Below are positions 18,146-26,257 of a stretch of DNA of 64,000 nucleotides, one piece after another. The notes below the pieces were generated by a model. That model saw only the letters and a program-made list of their open reading frames with translations. It did not search any database and was not told the origin of the DNA. A program made the position numbers and the translations under genes. Numbering within the stretch: the first letter of the stretch is position 1; each line of letters opens with the position of its first letter. The stretch spans positions 3,038,001-3,102,000 of the forward strand of contig NZ_CP009459.1 of assembly GCF_000758325.1 (NCBI RefSeq), read 5' to 3'. Source of the DNA: Cedecea neteri. Its GTDB lineage: Bacteria > Pseudomonadota > Gammaproteobacteria > Enterobacterales > Enterobacteriaceae.

Positions 18146-19834
18146 ATGTACGAGTTCAATTTAGTCCTGCTGCTATTGCAGCAGATGTGCGTATTCCTGG
18201 TCATTGCCTGGCTGATGAGTAAAACCCGGCTGTTTATCCCCCTGATGCAGGTCACCGTGCGGCTACCCCACAAGCTGCTCTGTTACATCACTTTCTCGGT
18301 TTTCTGCATCATGGGCACCTACTTTGGCCTGCACATTGAAGGCTCCATTGCCAACACGCGTGCCATCGGCGCGGTAATGGGGGGCTTGCTCGGTGGGCCG
18401 GTGGTCGGCGGGCTGGTTGGGCTTACCGGCGGGCTGCATCGTTATTCCCTCGGCGGAATGACGGCGCTGAGCTGCATGATCTCTACTATCGCCGAAGGGC
18501 TGATCGGCGGGTTGATCCACAGTTTTTTAATCAAGCGCGGCAGAACAGATAAGCTGTTTAACCCGCTGGTGGCCGGAGGGGTAACCTTTGTGGCCGAGCT
18601 GGTGCAGATGATGATCATTTTGCTGATAGCGAGGCCGTTTGAAGACGCGCTTCACCTGGTAGAAAGCATCGCCGCGCCGATGATGGTCACCAACACGCTG
18701 GGGGCGGCGATGTTTATGCGCATCCTGCTGGATAAACGCGCGATGTTTGAAAAGTACACCTCGGCGTTCTCCGCCACCGCGCTAAAAGTCGCCGCCTTGA
18801 CTGAGGGTATTCTCCGGCAAGGTTTCAACGAGCAAAACAGCCTGAAGGTGGCGAAAGTGCTGCATCAGGAGCTGGACATCAGCGCCGTGGCGATCACCGA
18901 TCGGGAAAAGCTGCTGGCGTTTATCGGCACCGGGGCCGACCACCACCTGGCGGGCAAGCCTATTTCGTCGGGTTACACCTGGCAGGCCATCGAAAATAAC
19001 GAAGTGGTTTACGCCGATGGTAATGAGGTGCCTTACCGCTGCTCGCTGCACCCAAACTGCAAGCTGGGGTCGACGCTGGTTATCCCGCTGCGGGGCGAAA
19101 ATCAGCGGGTGATCGGCACCATAAAACTCTACGAGGCGCGTAACCGGTTATTTAGCTCAATCAACCGTACGCTCGGCGAAGGGATTGCGCAGCTGCTTTC
19201 GGCGCAAATATTAGCGGGCAAATACGAGCAACAAAAAGTGCTGCTGGCCCAGTCCGAGATCAAGCTGCTGCATGCGCAGGTGAACCCGCACTTCTTATTT
19301 AATGCGCTGAACACGCTGAAAGCGGTTATTCGCCACGACGGTGACAAAGCCGGGCAGCTGGTGCAGTACCTTTCGACGTTTTTCCGCAAAAATCTGAAGC
19401 GTCCGTCTGAAATCGTCACGCTTTCCGATGAAATTGAGCACGTGAATGCCTATCTGCAAATTGAGCTGGCGCGTTTCCAGACACAGCTGGCGGTGAACTG
19501 GCAGGTGCCAGACGAGCTGGCTAATCAGCGTTTACCGGCCTTTACGCTGCAGCCGATTGTTGAAAACGCGATTAAACATGGCACCTCCCAGCAGCTAGGC
19601 TGCGGCATGATTACCATTCGTGCCCGTACCGAGGGAAAAGACGTGCTGGTGGATGTTGAGGATAATGCCGGGTTGTATCGGCCAAAAGAGAACGATAACG
19701 GGCTGGGAATGAATCTGGTGGACAAGCGGCTACGGGCAAAGTTTGGGGAGGATTATGGCCTGGCCGTAAGCTGCGATCCCGACCGTTTGACCTGCATCAC
19801 CGTGCGCCTGCCCGCCGAGGAGTTGGTATGTTAA
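18146..19834 (+). CDS. btsS: Pyruvate-sensing histidine kinase BtsS
   Basis: A 562-residue LytS-type sensor kinase closely matching E. coli BtsS (YehU), a high-affinity pyruvate receptor. The N-terminal 200 residues form the multi-helix 5TM-LYT receptor ([20 protein letters not shown]), a GAF domain covers about 215-365, and the kinase domain has the phospho-acceptor histidine in [13 protein letters not shown] near residue 382 and the ATP-binding ending [12 protein letters not shown]. It overlaps btsR by 7 bp. Confidence 0.96.
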   Translation: MYEFNLVLLLLQQMCVFLVIAWLMSKTRLFIPLMQVTVRLPHKLLCYITFSVFCIMGTYFGLHIEGSIANTRAIGAVMGGLLGGPVVGGLVGLTGGLHRYSLGGMTALSCMISTIAEGLIGGLIHSFLIKRGRTDKLFNPLVAGGVTFVAELVQMMIILLIARPFEDALHLVESIAAPMMVTNTLGAAMFMRILLDKRAMFEKYTSAFSATALKVAALTEGILRQGFNEQNSLKVAKVLHQELDISAVAITDREKLLAFIGTGADHHLAGKPISSGYTWQAIENNEVVYADGNEVPYRCSLHPNCKLGSTLVIPLRGENQRVIGTIKLYEARNRLFSSINRTLGEGIAQLLSAQILAGKYEQQKVLLAQSEIKLLHAQVNPHFLFNALNTLKAVIRHDGDKAGQLVQYLSTFFRKNLKRPSEIVTLSDEIEHVNAYLQIELARFQTQLAVNWQVPDELANQRLPAFTLQPIVENAIKHGTSQQLGCGMITIRARTEGKDVLVDVEDNAGLYRPKENDNGLGMNLVDKRLRAKFGEDYGLAVSCDPDRLTCITVRLPAEELVC

Positions 19835-20547
19835 GAGTGTTGATTGTGGATGATGAACCGCTGGCGCGTGAGAACCTGCGCGTCCTGCTTGAGAACGACG
19901 GCGAGATTGAGATAGTCGGGGAGTGCTCCAACGCGATAGAGGCGATCAGCGCCGTGAACAAGCTGCGCCCGGACGTGCTGTTTCTCGATATCCAGATGCC
20001 GCGCATTAGCGGGCTGGAAATGGTGGGCATGCTCGATGAGCGCCACCGGCCGCGTATTGTGTTTCTCACCGCTTATGATGAATACGCGGTGCAGGCTTTT
20101 GAAGAGTGCGCTTTTGACTATCTGCTCAAACCGATAGAGGCGCAGCGGCTGCAAAAAACGCTGGCGCGCCTGCATCAGGAAAACGAAGCGCAGGATATTT
20201 CCCGCCTGCCGGACAGCCAGCAGCCGCTAAAATTTATCCCGTGCAGCGGCCACAGCCGCATCTGGCTGCTGCAAATGGAAGAGGTGGCCTACGTCAGCAG
20301 CCGGCTGAGCGGGGTGTATGTCACCAGCCGGGACGGCAAAGAAGGGTTTACCGAATTAACGCTGCGCACGCTGGAAAGCCGCACGCCGCTGCTGCGCTGC
20401 CACCGGCAATATCTGGTCAATATGAATTATTTGCAGGAGATCCGCCTGGAGGATAACAGCCAGGCGGAACTGCTGCTGCGAGATGGCCGCACCGTGCCGG
20501 TGAGCCGCCGCTATTTGAAGTCACTGAAAGAGGCAGTCGGGCTGTAA
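19828..20547 (+). CDS. btsR: LytTR response regulator BtsR
   Basis: A 239-residue response regulator, partner of BtsS (E. coli YehT). The receiver has Asp54 in LFLDIQMP as phosphorylation site and the conserved LLKPI lysine. The C-terminal LytTR domain covers about 135-239, ending in the typical [10 protein letters not shown]. BtsR activates btsT. Here the target operon is the next convergent gene cluster, with a direct-repeat site at 24102-24133. Confidence 0.96.
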   Translation: MLRVLIVDDEPLARENLRVLLENDGEIEIVGECSNAIEAISAVNKLRPDVLFLDIQMPRISGLEMVGMLDERHRPRIVFLTAYDEYAVQAFEECAFDYLLKPIEAQRLQKTLARLHQENEAQDISRLPDSQQPLKFIPCSGHSRIWLLQMEEVAYVSSRLSGVYVTSRDGKEGFTELTLRTLESRTPLLRCHRQYLVNMNYLQEIRLEDNSQAELLLRDGRTVPVSRRYLKSLKEAVGL

Positions 20548-20557
20548 TGCTGCGGTG

Positions 20558-21523
20558 TTATGCGGTTTGTTTTAATCCTGCAAAGGCGTCGCGGATCTCG
20601 GCCTCAGGGAGCGAGACGCCGATAAACACCATCGTGCTCTCCGGCGTTTCATCAGGCTGCCATTCGCGATCCCAGTCGGCGCTGTATAGGCGCTGCACGC
20701 CCTGGAACAGCAGGCGGCAGGGCTGGTCTTCAATCCACAGCATCCCTTTGTAGCGGAGCAGGTTGTTGGCGAAGCCGGAAAGCAGGTTCTCCATCACGGA
20801 AGACACGGCGGACAGCGCCACGGGGTAGTCCAGCGTCACCACAATGGATGAGACTTCATTTTGCTGCGGGGCAATGCGGTGGAAGCGAGGTTTTGTCGCC
20901 ACGACGTTTTCTTCCAGCATAAAGCCGCGGGTGTTAAACAGCAGCGCAAGATCGATATTGCCATGCAGGATAGGGTAAACCGGCGCGCGCGCGTTGATGC
21001 GCTGCAGGCGTTCAAGCAATGCAGCAGATTCACCGGCCACATCGGTTTTGGTCAGTAAAATACGATCGGCATAACCGATTTGTGACTGGGCGAGTGGGAA
21101 TTGATCCAGCTGGGAGTCAGCATGTACCGCGTCAACCAGGGTGATTACGCCGTCCAGCAGGTAGCGCTCGCAAATGATCTCATGGGCGAAAAAGGCCTGC
21201 AGGATAGGGCCCGGGTCGGCCATGCCCGTGCATTCGACGATGAGCCTGTCGAAGTGAATTTCACCTTTGTCCCGGCTCTCAAGCAGATCCAGAAGCGCAT
21301 CTTCCAGCTCGCTTGAGCGCGTGCAGCAGATGCAGCCGTTGCTCAGGGTTGTGATGCGGGTGGCGCGGTCACCAATCAGCTGGCTGTCGATAGGCGTTTC
21401 GCCAAATTCATTTTCAATCACGGCGATTTTCTCGTCCTGCTGGGTATGCAGGATATGGCGTAACAGGGTGGTTTTCCCTGCGCCCAAAAAGCCGGTTAAT
21501 ACGGTTACTGCAATCGGTGTCAT
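20558..21523 (-). CDS. yjiA: COG0523 zinc-binding GTPase YjiA
   Basis: A 321-residue P-loop GTPase of the CobW/COG0523 metal-chaperone group. Walker A GFLGAGKTT is at residues 11-19, the metal-binding GCICC with Cys64, Cys66 and Cys67 follows, and TKTD near 155 is the guanine-specificity motif. Metal binding regulates GTP hydrolysis in E. coli YjiA; the physiological client is unknown. It is the third gene of btsT-yjiX-yjiA, 13 bp after yjiX, and ends 10 bp from the end of btsR. Confidence 0.95.
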   Translation of the reverse strand: MTPIAVTVLTGFLGAGKTTLLRHILHTQQDEKIAVIENEFGETPIDSQLIGDRATRITTLSNGCICCTRSSELEDALLDLLESRDKGEIHFDRLIVECTGMADPGPILQAFFAHEIICERYLLDGVITLVDAVHADSQLDQFPLAQSQIGYADRILLTKTDVAGESAALLERLQRINARAPVYPILHGNIDLALLFNTRGFMLEENVVATKPRFHRIAPQQNEVSSIVVTLDYPVALSAVSSVMENLLSGFANNLLRYKGMLWIEDQPCRLLFQGVQRLYSADWDREWQPDETPESTMVFIGVSLPEAEIRDAFAGLKQTA

Positions 21524-21536
21524 CGCGTTTTTCCTG

Positions 21537-21740
21537 TTAACAGCAGCGCATGCCGCCTTTACCGTCTCCGCCGTAGCGCGCCTGCTGACGTTCCCGGAAG
21601 AATTCTTTGTAGGTCATGGGCGGCTGGTCCGGGTGGTTTGTCTGCATGTGCAGCACGTAGGTGTCGTAGTCCGGGATGCCAACGAGCATTCTCGCCGCCT
21701 GGCCGAGGTATTTTTTTGCAACGCCTAAGTTATCAAACAT
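21537..21740 (-). CDS. yjiX: YbdD/YjiX-family small protein
   Basis: A 67-residue protein with [20 protein letters not shown] and [11 protein letters not shown], the YbdD/YjiX (DUF466) family signature. Members always accompany CstA/BtsT-type pyruvate transporters and are thought to be needed for transport. It has a strong AAAGGAG ribosome site and lies 56 bp after btsT, beyond a hairpin. Confidence 0.93.
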   Translation of the reverse strand: MFDNLGVAKKYLGQAARMLVGIPDYDTYVLHMQTNHPDQPPMTYKEFFRERQQARYGGDGKGGMRCC

Positions 21741-21762
21741 TCGTCGCTCCTTTAGTGATTTA

Positions 21763-21782
21763 AGCCCCGCTAATGCGGGGCT
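21763..21782 (-). other. Stem-loop between btsT and yjiX
   Basis: AGCCCCGC-taat-GCGGGGCT is a perfect 8-bp GC-rich stem. On the transcribed (minus) strand it is followed by TTAAATC rather than a T run, so it looks like a partial terminator or a 3'-end-protecting hairpin that would set btsT expression above yjiX-yjiA. Confidence 0.6.
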
Positions 21783-21796
21783 GTAATATGAAGCGA

Positions 21797-23950
21797 TCAG
21801 TGGCCGGAAGAAATCTTAATGCCTTCCTTCGGCACCGGCTGGTAAGACGTTTCTTTGTCCGTCGGCTGGTCGGATTTACGCGCCTCTTTCCAGGCCTTAA
21901 TGCCATAGAAAATGATGCTGTAAACCACCACCAGGAACAGAATACTCAGGCCTGCGTTGGTGTAGTTATTGACGACGATGTGGTTCATGTTGGCGATGTC
22001 TTGTGCCGTCAGATCCGCCCCACCGGCGGCGATACGCGCCTTATACTGGTTGGCCATGAAGAAGAAGCCTTCCATCTGCGGGTTGCTGCTGAACAGTTTC
22101 AGGCCCAGCGCCCAGGTGGTGCAGATCAGCAGCCAGACCGCAGGTACCACGGTGACCCAAATGTACTGGGTACGTTTCATCTTCACCAGCACCACGGTGG
22201 CCAGCACTAATGCTACTGCCGCCAGCATCTGGTTGGAGATACCGAACAGCGGCCACAGGCTTTTCACGCCGCCCAGCGGATCGACCACGCCCTGATACAG
22301 CAGGTAGCCCCAAAGCCCAACGCAGCCTGCGGTACCGATGATACCGGCCACCAGCGAGTCGGTTTTCTTCAGGAACGGGATAAAGTTACCCAGCAGATCC
22401 TGCAGCATAAAGCGGCCAGAACGGGTCCCGGCATCCAGCGCGGTAAGAATAAACAGTGCCTCAAACAGGATCCCGAAGTGATACCAGAAGCCCATGTCGG
22501 CGACCGGCACAATTTTGTGGAACACGTGCGCAATACCCACGGCAAGCGTAGGAGCACCGCCTGCGCGGTTGAGTACGGAAGGCTCACCGATATCTTTCGC
22601 CGTTTGCAGGATCTGCTCAGGAGAAATCACAAAGCCCCAGGAACTGACGGTGGCGGCCGCGTGGGCGGTCACTTCTTTCAGCTGCGCCATAATCATCGGG
22701 GCGTTTTCACCGCCCAGCTCGTGCAGGTTTGGCATGGTAAAGCCCAGACCCGCCGGTGGCGTGTTCATCGCAAAGTACAGACCCGGTTCAATGATGGACG
22801 CCGCCACCAGGGCCATAACGGCCACAAATGACTCCATCAGCATTGCGCCGTAGCCGATAAAGCGAGCATCGGTTTCACAAGCCAGCAGTTTTGGCGTGGT
22901 ACCGGACGCGATAAGTGCGTGAAAACCGGACACTGCCCCACAGGCAATGGTGATAAACAGGAACGGGAACAGGGCGCCTTTCCACAGCGGACCGGTACCA
23001 TCCACGTACTGCGTAATCGCCGGCATTTTCAGCTCTGGGTTGAGGATAACGATACCAATCGCCAGGCCGACGATAACGCCGATTTTCAGGAAGGTCGCCA
23101 GGTAGTCGCGTGGGGCAAGGATCAGCCAGACCGGCAGCAGGGCAGAAACAAAGGCATAGCCGATAAGCGTAAAGGTAATAGTGGTGTCTTTAAAGGTCAG
23201 CGCCGGGCCCCAGTAAGGGTCGTGGGCAATAACCCCGCCGAAGTAAATCGAAGCGACCAGCAGCACAATCCCGATCACGGACACTTCACCGACCCGGCCT
23301 GGCCGAATAAAGCGCATATAAATGCCCATAAACAGGGCAATCGGCACCGTCGAGCAAACGGTAAAGACGCCCCACGGGCTTTCCGCCAGCGCTTTCACCA
23401 CAATCAGGGCCAGCACGGCCAGGATAATAATCATGATCAGGAAGCAGCCGAACAGGGCAATGGTGCCCGGCACCGGGCCCATCTCTTCTTTGATCATCTC
23501 GCCAAGGGAAGCCCCGTTCCGGCGCGAGGAGATAAACAGCACCATAAAGTCCTGCACCGCCCCGGCCAGTACAACACCCGCCAGCAGCCAGAGTACGCCA
23601 GGCAAATAGCCCATTTGCGCCGCCAGCACCGGACCGACGAGAGGCCCGGCCCCGGCGATTGCCGCGAAGTGGTGGCCAAACAGAACGTTACGGTTGGTTG
23701 GGACGTAGTTCAGGCCGTCGTTATTGATGACGGCAGGTGTGGCCCGCGTAGGATCCAGCTTCATCACCTTCTGGGCGATGTATAGGCTGTAATAGCGGTA
23801 AGCCACCAGATAGACCGACACCGAGGCGACGACGATCCACAGAGCGCTGATGTGTTCCCCCCGTCGCAGGGCGACGACGGCCAGACAGCAGGCCCCGATG
23901 ATACCCAGAATCACCCAGGGTATATGTTTGAGAAATTTATTTTTATTCAT
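21797..23950 (-). CDS. btsT: Pyruvate:H+ symporter BtsT (CstA family)
   Basis: A 717-residue transporter nearly identical in layout to E. coli BtsT (YjiY, 716 residues), which imports pyruvate with protons. About 17-18 membrane segments; [16 protein letters not shown] near residue 92, [16 protein letters not shown] near 345 and [10 protein letters not shown] near 480 are CstA-family signatures. It is first in btsT-yjiX-yjiA. Its promoter region carries a BtsR-type direct repeat and a CRP-like site. Confidence 0.96.
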   Translation of the reverse strand: MNKNKFLKHIPWVILGIIGACCLAVVALRRGEHISALWIVVASVSVYLVAYRYYSLYIAQKVMKLDPTRATPAVINNDGLNYVPTNRNVLFGHHFAAIAGAGPLVGPVLAAQMGYLPGVLWLLAGVVLAGAVQDFMVLFISSRRNGASLGEMIKEEMGPVPGTIALFGCFLIMIIILAVLALIVVKALAESPWGVFTVCSTVPIALFMGIYMRFIRPGRVGEVSVIGIVLLVASIYFGGVIAHDPYWGPALTFKDTTITFTLIGYAFVSALLPVWLILAPRDYLATFLKIGVIVGLAIGIVILNPELKMPAITQYVDGTGPLWKGALFPFLFITIACGAVSGFHALIASGTTPKLLACETDARFIGYGAMLMESFVAVMALVAASIIEPGLYFAMNTPPAGLGFTMPNLHELGGENAPMIMAQLKEVTAHAAATVSSWGFVISPEQILQTAKDIGEPSVLNRAGGAPTLAVGIAHVFHKIVPVADMGFWYHFGILFEALFILTALDAGTRSGRFMLQDLLGNFIPFLKKTDSLVAGIIGTAGCVGLWGYLLYQGVVDPLGGVKSLWPLFGISNQMLAAVALVLATVVLVKMKRTQYIWVTVVPAVWLLICTTWALGLKLFSSNPQMEGFFFMANQYKARIAAGGADLTAQDIANMNHIVVNNYTNAGLSILFLVVVYSIIFYGIKAWKEARKSDQPTDKETSYQPVPKEGIKISSGH

Positions 23951-24101
23951 AATTCATCCGTTTGTCAGCCCCGGCGCCATGCCTGATTGCCGTTTCGCTG
24001 AACCTGGTTGTTGTAAAAGAAGGGCATAAAAATAGGCCAGCTATAGCGTGACGATTTTTGCAGCAAGAGAGGGAAAAGAGTGGCCGAGTGGTCGTATTCA
24101 G

Positions 24102-24133
24102 GGCTAAGCGGTTGTGGGACAGGCTAAGCGGTT
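24102..24133 (-). promoter_or_regulatory. BtsR binding site upstream of btsT
   Basis: The 12-mer GGCTAAGCGGTT occurs twice exactly, at 24102-24113 and 24122-24133, a direct repeat with 20-bp period. Read toward btsT each half contains ACCGCTTA, matching the reported BtsR (YehT) consensus ACC(G/A)CT(C/T)A repeated about two helical turns apart. It lies about 150-180 bp upstream of the btsT start. Confidence 0.85.
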
Positions 24134-24160
24134 TTAGCTTGTCGCTAACTCACTGAAAAT

Positions 24161-24176
24161 TGTGATTTAGATCCCA
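24161..24176. promoter_or_regulatory. CRP-type site in the btsT upstream region
   Basis: TGTGA-N6-TCCCA matches nine of ten positions of the CRP half-sites TGTGA-N6-TCACA. It lies about 30 bp beyond the BtsR repeat. Catabolite control of btsT is known in E. coli; direct binding here is inferred. Confidence 0.5.
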
Positions 24177-24336
24177 CATGGAGAACCAACAGCTGAAGTC
24201 ATGGGGCAATCAATACGCTTCATCAGCCATAAAGCGTCAGCGCGATTCTCCTCCGTCGGGAACGCTGGGGAAATTTGATAAAAATCAATTAAAGTTCTCT
24301 AAATACAGGGTCTTACCTTTCTTTACCGTCAGGCCT

Positions 24337-24367
24337 TTGACCTTCCCCCTGGGGGAAGGTGTAACGT
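24337..24367 (+). promoter_or_regulatory. CueR-type copper-responsive promoter
   Basis: A -35 TTGACC (24337-24342) and -10 TAACGT (24362-24367) are separated by 19 bp, the lengthened spacer typical of MerR-family activation. The spacer holds the dyad ACCTTCC-N7-GGAAGGT (24340-24360), the same half-sites as CueR operators of copA and cueO. It drives cueP. The remaining bases between btsT and cueP (23951-24411) hold only this and the btsT control sites. Confidence 0.9.
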
Positions 24368-24411
24368 CCGCGTCAGTGGTTGTTAAACCTTACTCTGGAA
24401 AAGGAAACAGA

Positions 24412-24960
24412 ATGAAAACACGTATCATGACGGCGTTACTGGCGCTAACGTTCAGCGGCGCAGCACTGGCAGCAACGCCTGAAGCCAATGCTTTTCTGGC
24501 CAAACATGGGCTGGCGGGAAAAACCGTTGAGCAGATGGTGGAGGCAATCGACCAGTCTCCGCAGGCTCGCCCACTGGGCTACAGCGCCGGGATCACCAGC
24601 CGTGCGCTGGTACTTTCGGACGGGCAGCAGAAGTTTAGCTATCCGCTGGGGGATAAGTTCTATCTGTCGTTTGCGCCATATCTGCAGCAAACGCATCCCT
24701 GCTTCAATCACAGTCTTTCCGGCTGCCAGGGCGAGCTGGCCAATACGGCTTTCGACGTCAAAATTACTGACAAAGCTGGCAAAGTCCTCCTGAACAAAAC
24801 GCTGACCAGCCAACAGAACGGCTTCATCGGCGTGTGGCTGCCGCGCAATACCGAAGGGACGGTAAGCGTCAGCTATCAGGGCCGCTCCGCGCACTCTGCT
24901 TTCGCCACCTTTGATGACAGCCAAACCTGCATGACCACGCTGCCGCTGCAGCAATCCTGA
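24412..24960 (+). CDS. cueP: Periplasmic copper-binding protein CueP
   Basis: A 182-residue secreted protein with a signal peptide ending SGAALA-ATPEA. The mature part has HPCFNHSLSGCQGEL and a final TCMTTL, giving the three conserved cysteines of CueP, which binds copper in the periplasm and supports superoxide dismutase metallation in Salmonella. I chose the ATG at 24412 because it follows the promoter and begins the signal peptide; the open frame from 24178 runs through the promoter. E. coli K-12 lacks this gene. Confidence 0.92.
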   Translation: MKTRIMTALLALTFSGAALAATPEANAFLAKHGLAGKTVEQMVEAIDQSPQARPLGYSAGITSRALVLSDGQQKFSYPLGDKFYLSFAPYLQQTHPCFNHSLSGCQGELANTAFDVKITDKAGKVLLNKTLTSQQNGFIGVWLPRNTEGTVSVSYQGRSAHSAFATFDDSQTCMTTLPLQQS

Positions 24961-24967
24961 GTCCGGC

Positions 24968-24998
24968 GGGCGGCGGCCATCCTGACGTCACCGCCGCC
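24968..24998. terminator. Hairpin between cueP and the convergent LuxR-type gene
   Basis: GGCGGCGG and CCGCCGCC form a strong stem around a 14-base loop. There is no long T run, so it may end transcription on either strand only partly. Confidence 0.55.
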
Positions 24999-25002
24999 TG
25001 AA

Positions 25003-25566
25003 TTACGGGTAGTTGTTTTCTTCGTCGGTATAAATAAGCAGGCAGGCCTCGTTAAAGTTAGCCAGGCCCAATCTTTCGTAAAGCTCATTCCGCCTGCGAT
25101 AGAGACTTTTTAGTGATATGTTGATTTTTTCCGCCACGATTTCCATGGGCAGGCCCCTCCTGAGCCATGCCATCATCAGCCGCTCCTCCTGAGTCAGTCG
25201 CATGGCATAAAACCATTCCCCGGCCTGACGGTCGAGTTTCACTTTTTGCAGCACCCAGAACAGCGCTTCAACCTCCCGATGCGGCATCGACATATCAAAG
25301 CTCCACTTTTGCCTGAGCGGAAAAAGTTCCGTATGGCGCATATCCAGCACGATGCAGCGCACCGGTGCCTCAGCCTTCTCTGCGCTGGTGATAATATTTT
25401 CCCACTGCGCCAGCGGTAACCGGCTATCCACCAGGATAGCGTACTCTTTGTAGCCGTAGCTGAAACTCCTCCTGCCCACTGAGTGCAGAAGAATGACGTC
25501 GGGAAAATAGTTTTTTATTCCCTGATAAAGATAGCGATCTTGTGTGATCAAAATTGTCGCATCCAC
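25003..25566 (-). CDS. LuxR-type HTH transcriptional regulator
   Basis: A 187-residue protein with a LuxR/GerE DNA-binding domain at about 122-180: RLTQEERLMMAWLRRGLPME then EIVAEKINISLKSLYRRRNELYERLG. The N-terminal 115 residues resemble a degenerate receiver-like domain (ATILITQDRYLYQGI, then YAILVDSRLP) with one possible acceptor Asp but no clear acidic pocket, so it is probably not phosphorylated. Similar stand-alone regulators control fimbriae or capsule in enterobacteria. It is divergent from pgaA across a 690-bp gap, so control of pga is a reasonable guess only. Confidence 0.8.
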   Translation of the reverse strand: MDATILITQDRYLYQGIKNYFPDVILLHSVGRRSFSYGYKEYAILVDSRLPLAQWENIITSAEKAEAPVRCIVLDMRHTELFPLRQKWSFDMSMPHREVEALFWVLQKVKLDRQAGEWFYAMRLTQEERLMMAWLRRGLPMEIVAEKINISLKSLYRRRNELYERLGLANFNEACLLIYTDEENNYP

Positions 25567-26257
25567 CGCAGCGTATCCCTTTAATATTGCTCGAATCCAA
25601 ATGCCTGATCATGGAAACCATGTGCGCGGCGCTTCTCTCTATTTCATGAAAAATGAGCTAACTTACCTTCAGGTAAGTTAGGCGGTATTTTTACTTATTG
25701 TTTGGTAAAGTGCTGATGTCGTGAATGTATCCTTTTTCATCCCTGGTGATAAAAATTATAAATAAAAAGAAATACGAGGGAAGGGACTGGTTTTTAAATT
25801 AGGATTTTTTGCCAGGAAATCTCCTGATTAATACATTGAATTTCACCTGGCAATATCGTTAAAAACATCATCTATAACATTTTTATATTTTTTATTTGAT
25901 TTATTGTGTCTATAAATCAATATGTTGAGTGCTTTGTTTTGTATGGCAAATCATTCATTGAAAGGCAGGTGCAGAGTATTCTTAAAAGCATGGCTTGGGC
26001 CGCCAGAGTGTGTTCACAAAATTATTCATGGTGACTTATCATTCCTGCTATCTGGCCTAATGTGTAATCAATGTTATTTTGAGTTTGTTCCTAATGACTG
26101 GTGCAGGGAAAACATCAGGACAGATATGTCTGTGAAAATAAATGCCCCAGGTCTCAATGGTTTTTTTACCGTGTGAATTTTATCCGCTAATGCCAGTGTC
26201 AGGTATTCAAATGCGGCGGATAAACCATGCTCATTCATAATGGAATAATAGATATTT
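25567..26257. promoter_or_regulatory. Long AT-rich control region upstream of pgaABCD
   Basis: No gene is supported in these 691 bases; an 84-codon open frame at 25922-26176 lacks a ribosome site. A perfect inverted repeat lies at 25658-25681. Near the pgaA start GGA triplets occur in ATGGAAT (26239-26245) and ATGGAAC (26258-26264), and further upstream in CAGGAC and GCGGAT. The GGA triplets resemble CsrA sites, which repress pgaA translation in E. coli. The likely long leader and AT richness also suit H-NS-type silencing. Confidence 0.5.
25658..25681. repeat. Perfect 10-bp inverted repeat
   Basis: CTAACTTACC-ttca-GGTAAGTTAG is an uninterrupted palindrome with a four-base loop, followed by GGCGGTATTTTTA. 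It could be a terminator-like hairpin or a dimer operator. It lies about 90 bp upstream of the LuxR-type gene. Confidence 0.75.

Noticed and set aside
22919-23785. A 288-codon open frame antisense to btsT
   Set aside because: Rich in Arg, Gln, His and Asn with no domain, over a conserved transporter gene; a shadow frame.
25922-26176. An 84-codon open frame in the pga upstream region
   Set aside because: No ribosome site, odd composition with scattered cysteines, AT-rich control DNA; not supported as a gene.
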